Shown here: positions 36,201 to 46,914 of the stretch, piece by piece
Numbering within the stretch: the first letter of the stretch is position 1
Layout of the letters: every line of letters starts with the position of its first letter
Origin: Hsuehochloa calcarea
Lineage: Eukaryota > Streptophyta > Magnoliopsida > Poales > Poaceae
Length of the DNA stretch: 64,000 nucleotides
NCBI GenBank assembly: GCA_036346395.1
Contig: CM070604.1
Coordinates: 806,001 to 870,000, forward strand
Direction of reading: 5' to 3'
The notes under the pieces: generated by a model
Told to the model about the DNA's origin: nothing
Seen by the model: only the letters and a program-made list of their open reading frames with translations
Database searches by the model: none
Made by a program: the position numbers and the translations under genes

Positions 36201-38783
36201 GCGAGCCCGGGGCGCCAGGACGCTTAGGCGCCCGCCATGGCGAGAGTTAGACGGTGGTGATAAAAATAACAAATAATACCTCATATGGCTGAAAATTAAA
36301 TAAATTTACCTCATATAATCTGTAAGCACACAAATGGATCAGAAGCTTAGCGCAGAAGAGAAAATCAGAGGCTCGGAGGAGAAGAAAGGAGCAGCAGCAC
36401 AAGAAGCAAAGCAGAGCAGCAGGCAGTAGCGCAAGAAGCAAAGCAGAGGGCGATGAGCGCAAGAAGCGAGAGCAAGAATGGCAGCAAGAAGAAGAAGCGA
36501 GAGCAGAGCAAAGAAAGTCGCGGTGCAAGAAGCAGATCAAAGAGTCGCGGCGCAAGAAGGAAGAAGCAGAGCAACAAAGAACATGAGGAGGGAGAAGCAA
36601 AGCGGCGGAGGAGAAGAAGAAGAAGAGCGGCGAGTGACTGACTTGAGTCAGGTGATCTCAATGGAGGCGGTGGCGGTGGGGTGTGGATGGCGACCAAGAG
36701 GGGCGGCGGCAGCGGCGGAAGTGAGTTGTTGTTTCCTCCCCCCCCCTCCAAGCCCCTAGATCTCTCTCTCCCCTCCTTCACGCGTTATCGTGCTGCACTT
36801 TTAGGGCTTTTCCCCCTCCAGGCGCTCGCCAGGGCGTCTCCCTCTGGCCGACTGGGCGCCAAGTAGTCAACTAGGCGACGCCGTGATAACCTTGGGTGAA
36901 GCAGGTGTGTGAGAGGAAGAAAGAGGAAACAAGGGAAAAGAAATAGCAATGGGCCTGGTGCGGAGGGAGGAAATCCGGCGAGGAGGAAGCCGGAGGCAAA
37001 GTTCTTGAGGAGGATGAGGAGGCGGCGCTCGGTGAGGGGAGAAAGAGGAGGGGTGGTTGGGGAGGAGATGAAGGCGAGGAGTAGGGGGCTTGTGCTCGGT
37101 GAGGGGAGCGAGAGGAGTAGGATTTCAGAAGGGAAGGAGGAGAGAGAGACCGAAGGAGTTGTTGGGATTTGAGAATGGAAGGAAAGATAAGAGAAAAATT
37201 TTAGGGCAAGCAGAGAGGCCCTAAAACAGGGGGGAGGTGTTGACTTTGGTGGTTGAGCTAATGGTGGAATTGGTGACAGCCTCATAGGTGGTGTTGACGT
37301 TGGAGTTGGTAGCGAAGGTGCTCGTGGAGTTAGTGTTGGTACTGATAGGGGATGTGGATGTGGATGTTCGATGGCAGTGATGAGCTTGACGATGGTGATG
37401 ACGAACAAGAGCTGGTGGTAGCTCCAGTGGAGGCTACGGTGGTGGTATGGATAGGTGTCAAAGATGGGTGTTGTTGGAGAGGTTTGGAGGTGGGTTAGTT
37501 AGTAGAAGGTGGAGACTGAGGCTGGGGGCTTGTGGGCAAAGGTGGTGGAGGCCGAGGATGGCTGATGGCATGCGGGTAGAGGAGGAGGAGGTTGAGGTCA
37601 GAACAGTTGGTAGATGGTGGAGCAACTTTTGATCTTTGTGATGATATTGGCCATGGAGTCGGTGGTTGGTTTGATAAAGTATAGTAATGATATTGCAATA
37701 TGTAACAAGATGACTATAACCATGATTGTTATCTCATGTCCATCTTGAGGGAAGTATTAGAGAATTAGTATTAGAATTTAATAAGAGTCTAAGTTGTTTG
37801 CGAATTGAGAGTTATGTTAGAGTCGGATTGTAAACTTTGGCATTATAAATAAAAGGTGTGGGGTCCCAAGGGACACACATAATTATTCTCCGAAATTCAA
37901 TATGTTTCATTTAGAAGTGCTTGCATTTAAATATAAACTGTGAAGTATTTTTCAGAGACGTAAAAGCTTATTTTAGTATGGATTAGTATCTATGTTAGGC
38001 TTCCTTAGTAAATAGTTTTGTTATTCCAAAAAAAATTCGACAGGTATAAAGTAAGAGAGGTCTTTGCTGGTGGTGGATCTGCACTAGTAGAGTGGAGATT
38101 GGAGACAGGGCGCACTCACCAGGTGATTACATTCCACGATATCCTCATATTTAAGAAGGGAAGCATCACAACTACAGTAAAAAAAACTTCCATTGTATTT
38201 ATAATGCATATACAATGTTTGGATTGCATCTCTGTTTTGTGGCTTCAAATAGCAACACAAAACATTCTAAGCAACAGTTAAAAAATTAATTTGTATACAT
38301 TGTACTTCTCGATATTGGGGAATGCAATTCAAGTACGGATTATTTTTTTAATCTTGTTAATGATCTTGCAACTGTCGATTCTTAGATCCGAGCGCATGCA
38401 AAGTATCTAGGGATCCCCCTTCTTGGTGATGAAACATATGGAGGTACCAAAAGCATGGCATTGTCACTTTTAAGACCCAGAACTCCTTCAAGATATCATA
38501 GTGATCTTTCAAATCTGATATCAAAGATAGACAGGCCATGTCTCCATGCTGCATTGCTTGGGTAGGTATTATCCCAGATGCATCTAGATGTCATGTTTTC
38601 TTTCCTTGCATTTTAGTGTGATCATTATTTCTTTTCAGATTCAAGCATCCTCATTCTGGAAAGATCCTTGAATTCTCATGCCCACCGCCAGATGATTTTG
38701 CTGAGGTACTTGATGAACTGCGTCATGTTACACTACCAAGTGATAGCCAAAATGGTGATGATGTTGCTCAATTTTGTGATTAA
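33270..38783 (+). CDS. RluA-family RNA pseudouridine synthase, organellar
   Basis: Converts uridine to pseudouridine in RNA; closest in form to the plant chloroplast-type RNA pseudouridine synthases with an S4 domain. Seven exons: 33270-33581, 33833-33976, 34537-34800, 34964-35163, 38044-38122, 38386-38561 and 38639-38783, giving 439 residues. Residues 1-~60 are Arg/Ser/Ala-rich, consistent with an organelle transit peptide. The S4 RNA-binding domain spans about 67-130 (RLDAWIAARL, NGRAVSKVSHMVKGGD). The catalytic motif is HRLDKGTSGLLVVAK with the Asp near residue 229; VVNKPAHMVVHP, GRTHQIRAHAKYLGIPLLGD and LHAALLGFKHPHSG are also present. All joins keep phase across splice borders. Intron 4 (2.9 kb) is inflated by a copia-type element with a nested hAT-like element. 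No coding defect was found. Confidence 0.92.
35555..35559 (+). repeat. Target-site duplication, left (intronic LTR element)
   Basis: TGTTT directly before the 5' LTR, repeated at 37903-37907 after the 3' LTR; 5 bp is typical for LTR retrotransposons. Confidence 0.75.
35560..35707 (+). repeat. 5' LTR
   Basis: Begins TGTTAGAGAATTAG and ends TTCAACA. Confidence 0.85.
35708..35720 (+). other. Primer-binding site (initiator Met tRNA type)
   Basis: TGGTATCAGAGCC immediately after the 5' LTR. Confidence 0.8.
36162..36169 (+). repeat. Target-site duplication of nested hAT-like element
   Basis: GGTGAAGC, repeated exactly at 36895-36902. Eight base pairs is the hAT hallmark. Confidence 0.75.
36170..36894. 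mobile_element. Nested hAT-like non-autonomous element, 725 bp
   Basis: Starts CAAGGTTACCATGACG and ends with the inverted form (reverse complement CAAGGTTATCACGGCG). The subterminal parts share GGCGCC, CTGGCGAGC and TAGGCG blocks. An exact 8-bp duplication (GGTGAAGC) flanks it. The interior is rich in GAAGAAG-type purine repeats; long open frames there follow from base composition, with no transposase seen. Confidence 0.8.
37755..37902 (+). repeat. 3' LTR
   Basis: Diverged copy of 35560-35707, beginning TATTAGAGAATTAG and ending TTCAATA. Confidence 0.85.
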
Positions 38784-39730
38784 TGCAAAAGGAGAATCCA
38801 GAGGATGCTTCTTAGGATATGGTATGTCTGACTGAGGGGCAAAACTGCCAGGAGGTCCCAAGCTTTTCAACATGTTCAACAAGAGATCAGGACTACACTA
38901 AGGAAGATGAACAAAAGTCGTGCGGAAGAAGCTTCGAGAATTTCGACAAGACTTAAGAGACATTGTTTTAGCACTCTTTATTCACGGGCAATGAAGCTTA
39001 TTTTCCTTTGGTTATGCATATATAGCCAAGAGCTAACAATGTAATTGTTGAGAGCATTCTAGCACAACTGATGTACAGATTAGTAAAATACGCTACCACA
39101 ATTTGCTGTGTGGAATGAATTTTTTGACTTCTACCAAGACCTGTTGCTTGTTGGATTTAAAGTGTTTGATACCTTACCATTAGTACATAGACATTGTCAT
39201 AGCTGTCCTTCTGTGTTACTGTAACGTATTTGTACTACTTTTTCCCCCTACTTGACTCGGAGGCTGAATCAGGCAGTGACAAGAAAACGCATAAACAGGT
39301 ATTCCATATAGATAAACAAAATACATCACGGCTCTACGTTGGTCACTGGGTTTGGAGTATTGTGGGGGAGGCCGAACAAGTAACTGAATACCCGTGGCCA
39401 TGAGCATGACAGCGGCAGCGCATTCAACAGGCACAGTTTCTTGTGCTGAAGCTTTATATATATACCCTTCAAAGTCATACATCTAACAAATGAGCAAGAG
39501 ACAGGGGTACTTTTCCCGCGTCTAGCACAAGGAATATCATCAACAGATGACATCGTTTTCAACATTGCTTGCACATATACGAGCAGCAAGTTCTTATAAC
39601 AAGCTGCTAATGCCTAACGATAGCCTGGTCATTCTGTGTTAAAAGCATAGCTGAAGACACAACATGTTCTCTGATCTTCGGTCTGCAAGGGGAATAGCAA
39701 AGTGCGGTGAATCTGAAGAAATTAGGAGGA

Positions 39731-40017
39731 TCACTTCTGCTTCTTAGATTTCTTTGTTGGGTTGTTAGTAAGTGTTTCGCCCTCATCACCAGATGAGCCC
39801 TCGATGGATTCATCAGGGACATCATTTGGAGCATTATGCTTGGTGATGTAGTCCTTCAGGATCACCATGCTCTTCTCCTTCATTGCAGCCAGCTGCTCGG
39901 ATAGGATACCAGACTGGGAACTGATTGCAAATGGCTCTCCTCCAAGAACCAAGTTGGCTTTCACTCTTGGATCAACAATTGTCGCGACATTCGATTGGTC
40001 TTCCATCACCACTGGAC
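39731..40017 (-). CDS. Last exon of a small conserved plant protein (partial)
   Basis: Minus-strand exon opened by a good acceptor (GCCGGCAG before 40017) and closed by TGA at 39731. It reads PVVMEDQSNVATIVDPRVK, then LVLGGEPFA, LSEQLAAMKEKSMVILKDYITKHN, an acidic stretch (SSGDEGET) and a basic tail (KKSKKQK). The exon enters in phase 1, so the Met shown by the open frame is not the true start. I think it belongs to a small nuclear-type protein family conserved in plants but cannot name it with confidence. Upstream exons were not found between 40018 and about 42000; transposon-like sequence from 40850 may lie in the intron. Confidence 0.6.
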
Positions 40018-43000
40018 CTGCCGGCAAAATTTGGAACCGAGTAACATAAATTGAGTATGACTGAAGGTTTCACGGTTGCATTTGCATTATCACAAAATGA
40101 TTTGTAGCAGGCAGGAAAACAGTTTAAAAAAATGGTCATCAGTACTATGCAAATGAATCAACAAGAGATTTGAACCTACAAAAGGAAATCATCACAGCAC
40201 CGCAGCACGGGAAAAGAGTAGGGCTTACGCCTTGACGGCATTTGTAAGCATTGTTGAAGTTGCAGAACTACCCATTGTTTAAGATTTAAGAAGCAATGCA
40301 AAGAAACACATACAACTGAGTTCATTTGTTTCAGTTGTGACAAACATATTTGCAGTTGCAATTAAATCAACTCCTGTTTTTTAAAAAATAAATAAATAAA
40401 ATCAGCTTTACAGCGGGAGATTAGTGTGTCTTCCTTAGACGCGTTCCAAGTAAAATTCAGATTGAAACGAGACAAATTGAATTTGGTGAGAAAGATAAAA
40501 AGACTACCAGGGCAGGCAATGGGCTAATGGCAATTGGAATTCATCAAACCTAATCCAAAGTGATATCAAACCATGCCCCCTAATCTACTCATTATGACCA
40601 AATATATACTTGTACAAACACGTCTGTACACCATACAGAACCGCTGCAATTTATCATATACATCCACATAACATTAAAAAAAAAAACCAAACCAACCGTA
40701 AGGTAAAAGGATGCTGCACTATAAGAATCAACTGAACTGGGCATCACAATACAAGACATAACAATCAAAAGGCATGCTCTCAAGTCAATTCAGCCATGGT
40801 TCTACAACAACCACGGGGTGACTAGTCTCGAGGCCGGGTCAGGGGCTCCCTCACCACCAGTGGCGGTCCCAGGAATTTGGGCGACCCGGGGCAAGCTTTT
40901 AAATTCAACATTCAACATAACCAATGATGTAAAATATGTTTAATTTCTCAAGTCTAACTGATAAAACTAACCAAACATAGAGTTCAACGTTAACAGCTAA
41001 GATTGACTGATTGAGGTTTGAGGCTCCATACTTTCAAAGTTGAGATTAAGGGGCAGATCAGGGCATCTGACTGCATCCCCCGTCTCCTACGAAGTCACCG
41101 CCGTTCGCCGCGCCGCCTTGCTCCCTTGGCTGCGTGCTGCGCCAACCGAAGTCTGCAAACACAGAGTTGCCGCGCTGCCCGTAGCCCCGACCGCAGCACA
41201 GAGCACAGTGTCACTGGCTCGTCGCGCGCCCGCGGCAGGGAGTCGCTGTTGGCTCCGTTGCTGTGCGCGCGTTTGTGTCGGCTCTGCTGGTCACTGGTGG
41301 TCAGGGAGTTGGGGCTTAGGGTTATCGATTTTGTGGGCCTTTCTGGACTTTGGGCCTTACAGTACAATGTTCGCCGCAGGCCCACCTCCACAGCCCACTC
41401 CACCACAGATCACGGCCCCCATGGTGATGGCTCCATCGTCTTCCTCCCTCCGAGCTCCTATCTTCTCTCCAATGGCGGCCGCCGCACGAGGCAAGCGCCG
41501 AGGTACCTAGGGTAGGCCAGCAAAGATGGGCCAAACAGGATGCGCCTCGAAAAGCCAGCAAGAACATCCTCCTCTTGGGTGTTGACCTTTACTAGGCAAA
41601 AGATGCAGAGGAGAAAGGAGTAGCTGACAGTGAGTGAGACGACCGCACTCGCTTATTTTTATCTGCAGCCATGAATGGTTTGGCATGATTAATTGCCCTC
41701 TGCTTTAGAACCATATTCTCCATGAAGATGCATCCCCCCCCCCCCTTTTTTTTCTTAAAAAAAAGGATTTCTCTGCGTGGAAAAAAGAAAAAGAAAAAGA
41801 AAAAGGAAAGCAAAACTCTGACGAACAATGCAAATGCATCCTGAGCCAGTCCTTGGTCTCAGCTTTCCCAATTCAGTCGATGTGGACGTACACATGAGCA
41901 GCATGCCTGCAGTGCAGCCTAGCAAAAGCGGTGAAAGTGGTGGTGGCCTCACTCCTCACTCGTCTGAGTCGGGACGCTAGCCAGCCAACTGCATCCTATT
42001 CTCACCCACGTACGGGACGGGGATCGAATCGAAAGGCTTTTCCTCTGCCACTGCAAATGCCAGCGGATGGATGCCGTTTTCTTGCGATTAAACTTGGAGC
42101 TAGTGTGATTCTACCAGAGTTGCGTGTTTACTACTAATTAACCCCCTTTCGTGCAAAGCTAGCTGCCACATGGGACATGGCTACCTTTCTTCTTTCTGCT
42201 CTGCTCTGCTCTAGTCTACTAGCTAAGTAAGTATCAACAGCCTTTCCCGGCTGTACTGTGGTTCATATTCATGCATGTACATCGACTGACACATATAGAT
42301 GCTAAAGGAGTAGATATGTTCATTGATTATTCAATGGAGCAAAAACAAAGGAGGCCGGGTTAATGGAGCGAAGAGGTGGAGGAGGAATGTTCCTGAGCTG
42401 AAAGTAAATTCTCTCTAACCTACCTAACATTTCCCTCTTTGCTCTTTTAGTGATGCTAGGGTTTTTTATTCTAAAAAAAATCATCTAGTGATCTTAGGCC
42501 AGTCATGGTAGTCTAGTTCTGTGGATGAGTAGTGCATTTTTACGTTGTCGAGTGTTCATATGCCAGTCAGCCAGTGGCACCAAGCTAAATGGACAGCTAA
42601 GAAAATCCATAGTGGGATGTGGATTATAATTCTCCTTCATGTGTGTGCTTTGCTTGTCCGCTCTGATTGATATTCTTCCACTAATTAAACCGGCTGCATC
42701 TTCGCCTCTGTATTACGACTTACTTACTAGTAACTCTGAAGGAGTCAATACCAATAATTTATAACGTTGAGAAGTGAGAACTTGGGTACCAGACCACACA
42801 GACCGAAAAAAAACATACTTCTTTTCTCTGTTTCGACTTGCTTGTGTCCAGTTAAGCCCTTCAGATTCGATGGAATTCCCCAGCATCAGTACTACTATTC
42901 AGTCTTCAATCTTCATAGTAATAGTACCGAGCTGAAAATAAATACCCAATAACTTTGTAAAGACAAAAATGACCATATGAACTAGCTATTCTGAAGAAGA

Positions 43001-43189
43001 AACATGATGAAAACATAGACATGGGCTTTGCAGTCAAGTACAGTCCAGAACACTCCTGCAACCTGTTTGTGCAGCTTTGCTGCAGGGTCAACCTGAGCAA
43101 GAGCAAAATCAAGTAGTAGCAGTAAGCCCAGATGGCTATTCTTGCTTGCTTTGGCTTTACGCCAAGACCAGTTCAGTTCAGTTCAGTTC
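40018..43189. other. Intergenic or intronic region without recognised gene
   Basis: AT-rich to 40850. At 40858 AGTGGCGGTCCCAGG resembles the end of a grass DNA transposon. A GC-rich stretch at 41018-41515 has two overlapping plus-strand open frames (165 and 156 residues) of no recognised family. A C-tract and purine microsatellite lie at 41731-41810. GTTCA repeats occur at 43170-43195, right at the MULE insertion site. Confidence 0.45.
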
Positions 43190-43198
43190 AGTTCAGGC
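43190..43198 (+). repeat. Target-site duplication, left (large MULE)
   Basis: AGTTCAGGC, identical to 53634-53642. Confidence 0.92.
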
Positions 43199-43430
43199 GA
43201 ATTCTGGACTAAATTAGCCTCATTGCGCAATAGAAATTCCAAAAATAGCCTCATAAGTTCAAAAATTCCAAAAGTAGCTCCCAGATGGCGGTCTTTGCCG
43301 TCGGGACGGAACAACCTAGTTGTCGCCGTCGGACGGCAAAGACCTTGGTGTCGTTGTTCGACGGCAGAACAACTGTTGTCGTTGTTAGGGACAGCAGCAA
43401 GGTCTCGCTGTCTCTCGTGGGCAAGACACC
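43199..43430 (+). repeat. Left TIR of large MULE
   Basis: The outer ~90 bp match the right TIR almost perfectly. The inner part, with GTCTTTGCCGTC and TAGTTGTCGCCGTCGGACGG blocks, matches loosely. Confidence 0.9.
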
Positions 43431-43559
43431 TTGGTGCTGCCCCTTGGTGCTGCCCGGGCAGCACCAGCTGCACGTAAGGCACACCTTGGTGCTGCCCCAC
43501 GTGCAGTATTTTTATTTTTTTGAAATTTTTTTTTAAAAAAAGTTATTAATAATATATGT

Positions 43560-43920
43560 TAGACGATTTTTAAAATATACAAAATAAGCTCAAACAATTA
43601 TGAAATTTTTTGTGGAGCCTCCTGGCATAGTATTTATGCTTGTGTAATTTTTTTGAAATTTTATGTATTCTTTTTTTTCTGCAAAATTCTTTAAAGTTTA
43701 ATGTTTGTAGGAATTTTATAATATAGCAAATGAGGTCCAAACATTCTGATTTTTTTTTTCATACTCCCTACACAGTGGACTTGATTGTGTAAATTTTACA
43801 AAATTTTATATGCTCTGAAATTGTCTCGACAAATTCAGGGTTTAGGTCTCAAAAATTAGGACGAGACGTTTCGAAAATTAGGGTTTCATGAATTCATGTG
43901 GCTTGAAATGTGGGAAGTAT
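43560..43920. repeat. Subterminal block shared with small MULE
   Basis: Similar to 3830-4160: both contain TTGTGGAGCCTC(C/T)(T)G, CAGTGGACTTGATTGT, TTGTCTC followed by an AAATT run, and TTAGG(G/A)TTTCATGA(A/C)TTCATGTG, in the same order and orientation. Confidence 0.7.
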
Positions 43921-44245
43921 GGTTCTCCATCACATTTCTTCTGTGAAAGTAGAGTACGGAAAAACAGAGTACGAAAAATAATTTAACTGAAAGGGCTTAG
44001 AACGTTGCGATTACGGAGAAACCCTAAAACATAGCAGAATCGAGACCGATGTGAATGGCTATACTTTGATGGCTCAGCGGAGGCACAGAACCAGAACTAC
44101 ATTGCAGCCCCCGTGCGGACAGAAGCACGTTACATGTGGTCACATGGCATGATGGTTCGGCTAATTACTTTACCATGGACGCTACTACTACGGTGAACTC
44201 GCGACACGAGCTTAGGACCATGGGCACGCATGCCTTTGGGGATAG

Positions 44246-45156
44246 CTAAAACATGGCGAATAGGAGGGGTCTACTACGGACTAGCCCGACCTCTGCGTGG
44301 ACCGGGCCATTTGCCCTTTCTTGCGAGCTCGGCATTGTAGTCCTCGCCGCCGCTCGGCCTCGGCCGCCATTTCCGCTTTTCTCGCGCTCCTCTCGCGTGC
44401 CTCGCGCTCCTCGCGCGCTGCGCCTCGAGATGGGCCCGAGTCTCCGACGGATACGCTCGTTGTGCTCTTCATCCGACGATCCTCCTCCGGATCTCGCGCC
44501 CCTTTCGCATTCCACTCCTCGAAGTCGAGCCGCCATCGTCGTGTGGGTGGATCTCTAGGTCGATCCACTTGCGGAAGCCACATAGCGGCTCCGGGACCGC
44601 GGTAGACGGAGAGATTGTTAGTGCATACTCAAAAGAGAATTGGTACGATTATTCTTGTTAGTACTCCTTACCATTGCCGATAGTTGCTCGTATCCCAACG
44701 GCGGTCGGGATAGTCGAGGAGTAGTTAGGACATCCCGATGAACGCATGCCGAGGGTGGTGGTGCTTGGATTTGAAGAACTTGCATGTGTCCTCGCACCAA
44801 CAGATGGCGGCGTCTCCCCTCTGGCGGGTGTTGCGCGAAGGCTCGTTTGGAACGTTCGGCGGGGGTTCTTGGTACGCTGGGTTTCATTGCGAGAGTCGCC
44901 ATCCCGCAAGTCGCTCTTGCCGGACCCGGCCTCAGCAGACCCTAGCTTGTTCGGCCCGCGCCGTTGAAGCCCTTGCTAGATCACGGATCTCGCCCCATTG
45001 CTTCTTGAGGTTGTCCATCCCGTGGTGAAGCAAGCTCGTGTAGTGTTTGGTTTGGTTGTGTGGTTTTCTCGTAGATGACTTGCACCACCTTTTATAAGCG
45101 GAGGGTTGGCATGACGTGGTTGGCGAGTGTTGTCTAATCTTTCGCAGAGTAGTCAT
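44246..45156 (-). other. Degenerate coding-like stretch in MULE
   Basis: The minus strand carries several short overlapping open frames with a charged, Arg/Glu-rich character (for example AAREEREARERSARKAEMAA near 44450) and QWGEIRDLARAS near 44985. These vaguely recall the coiled, charged C-terminal part of NAM-associated/transposon-linked proteins, but no frame is continuous and I cannot assign a family. It may be a broken passenger gene. Confidence 0.3.
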
Positions 45157-45187
45157 GGCCCCTTTTTAAGTGCTTTATTTTTGGTAG

Positions 45188-45655
45188 GAAAAGCTCGGAG
45201 GCGAGTGTTGTCTGGTTGTTGCGATGAGTTGTCACGTCTTGCTCTGCAGATCCGTCATTTCGATCGAAAAGCTGGCGAGGCAGTGAGTTGTCACGTCTAT
45301 GACTGCAGAGTCTTTATCATTCGGTCGAAAAATTGGCGAGGCAGTGAGTTGTCACGTCTTACTCTGCAGAGTGCTGTCATTTCAGTCTGAAAAGCTGGCG
45401 AGGCAGAGTGCTGTCATTTCGGTCTGAAAAGCTGGCGAGGCAGTGAGTTGTCACGTCTATGACTGCAGAGTGCTGTCATTTCGGTCTGAAAAGCTGGCGA
45501 GGCAGTGAGTTGTCACGTCTTACTCGCAGAGTCTTTGTCATTTCTGAAAAAGTCGGCGAGGCATCTGCCGTCATTTCGATCTCGAAAAGTCGGCGACGCA
45601 GTGAGTTGTCACGTCTTGCTCTGCAGAGTGCTGTCATTTCGGTCCAAAAAGCTGG
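45188..45655 (+). repeat. ~61-bp tandem array inside MULE
   Basis: About six full units of ~59-62 bp plus two shortened ~37-bp units. The unit contains GTGAGTTGTCACGTCT, CTGCAGAGTGCTGTCATTT, CGGTCTGAAAA and GCTGGCGAGGCA. The shortened units lack the GTGAGTTGTCACGTCT half. Confidence 0.9.
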
Positions 45656-46099
45656 TAAATTTGTTTTGCAATTGAAGTTGTTTTGAAAGCCATCTGCTTC
45701 TTTGCTTCTTTGTTAGGATGATCGGTAGTTCCGACGATATAAGTGCGGAAGTACCTCTCGGCAGAACTTCCGAAAATCCCGCGGAACGTTTTTTACAAAG
45801 AGCACTCTTTTGGGACTTAGCTGATTTTCTACAAGCGTGGTCCTTACCGCCATGTTTGGAGCGGTACTCGCACCGCGGAGTTGATTTTCATGAACGATAA
45901 TCGAAGTACCGCAAATTAGATCACACGCAAAGTGTCCACAACGGAATTAGATAGATGCATACTTGATACAAACTAGTACCACAACACCGCAAAGGCATAC
46001 ATCACGTAGTGCAGGGGATGCATAGATAAATAGTGGATATTACAATCTTATTAAAAGCGAACTTCTACTTAGCAAGAACAAGAAATAATAGAAGAAAAA

Positions 46100-46569
46100 T
46101 TACCAAACCGCCATGTTAACTAATTTACAGAGCGATTTCTCAACCCTTCCCATCCTTTCATCCAATCCTTTAAGAACATTATCTTTATTTTCCGTCGGTT
46201 CATCCGATGGTCGAGGCACTTGATTTAAATGCGACCACACGATGTGTGTCCTCTTGCAAGGCGCAATTTGCATTGCAATGCCTCGAACGTCGCATCGCTT
46301 CATCATCACACGCCCGAACCGACATGTTGTGTTCTATAAAAATAATTGGGAATACAAGTGAAAAATATGATGTTTGGAAAGAAGTTCAATGGGGATGATC
46401 AGACATAAGTTACCGTAACATTCGAACACTTCATGAACACTCGGGATGGATTCGTTGGCGTATGGGAGGTGAACACATTCACCGGATCCCTGCAACGAGG
46501 GCAATCCAAGTGCTGTCTTAGTGCTTCTAATTGCCTGTTCACTCGAAAGTTTGATGAAGCCGTAGACAT
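46100..46569 (-). CDS. Small GRF-type zinc-finger protein inside MULE
   Basis: Two exons, 46569-46420 and 46333-46100, give an unbroken 127-residue protein. Exon 1 ends FMKCSN before GTTACG; exon 2 starts after TTTTTATAG as NTTCRFGR. The core is CPRC, then TSHTPTNPSRVFMKC, then CRF, matching the GRF pattern (Cys-x2-Cys, TS-x-T-x2-NP-x-R-x-F-x2-C, Cys-x-F) of a nucleic-acid-binding zinc finger. The C-terminal third has a short heptad-like helix (LDERMGRVEKSLCKLVNM), also usual for small grass GRF proteins. Likely start is MSTASS; an upstream in-frame ATG at 46638 exists. Its position between transposon genes, on the same strand, suggests a passenger or ancestral component of the element. Confidence 0.65.
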
Positions 46570-46914
46570 CCCGTTTAAGACTGGGAGGAAGGAGAAGAGG
46601 AACTGAAGAGTGAGTGGAATGGAAGCCAAATCATGCATATATATAGCCTGTTGGTAAATTATAATTTGGTTGAAGAAAATTCGCGTCCGCGAGGTAGCAG
46701 GGCCGAGGAGGTATCGTGGGGCAGCATTGCGTTATGTATTTAAGGTTTAGTAAGTTTAAATCGGAGTTCTGATTGTTGTTAGTACTAAATATTTCAGATA
46801 ACATGTTGTGTACATAAATCTAACAGTCGTAACGTACATGGACATTACATAAATCAGAAAGGCGAGATGCATGATGGCATTATGTAACAAGTTTTACACG
46901 TCCATGAAATTAGT

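Larger units (their letters stand above)
35560..37902 (+). mobile_element. Small copia-type non-autonomous LTR element
   Basis: Two 148-bp LTRs (35560-35707 and 37755-37902) differ by about ten changes; both contain GAGAGTTATGTTAGAG, a TATAAATAAA signal and GGGTCCCAAGGGA. TGGTATCAGAGCC directly follows the 5' LTR as an initiator-Met tRNA primer-binding site, and the purine-rich CTTGAGGGAAG precedes the 3' LTR. A 5-bp duplication (TGTTT) flanks it. The ~2.05-kb interior has no recognisable gag or pol, and 725 bp of it is a nested insertion. The 3' LTR has lost its canonical TG and CA ends (TA...TA). Size and content fit a TRIM/LARD-like element. Confidence 0.85.

Noticed and set aside
36365..37408. 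Long open frames (up to 207 residues) inside the intronic LTR element
   Set aside because: They are Leu/Ser/Pro-rich translations of purine/pyrimidine repeats and do not match gag, pol or transposase.
41018..41515. Two overlapping plus-strand open frames of 165 and 156 residues
   Set aside because: No family resemblance, GC-rich and open in several frames at once; treated as compositional.
45188..45655. Tandem array considered as a CRISPR array
   Set aside because: Units are contiguous repeats without unique spacers, in a plant nuclear transposon.
45717..45900. Cluster of CGGAAGT / ACTTCCG motifs in the MULE, considered as CACTA-type subterminal repeats
   Set aside because: Too few units and no CACTA ends nearby; more likely chance palindromes within the element.
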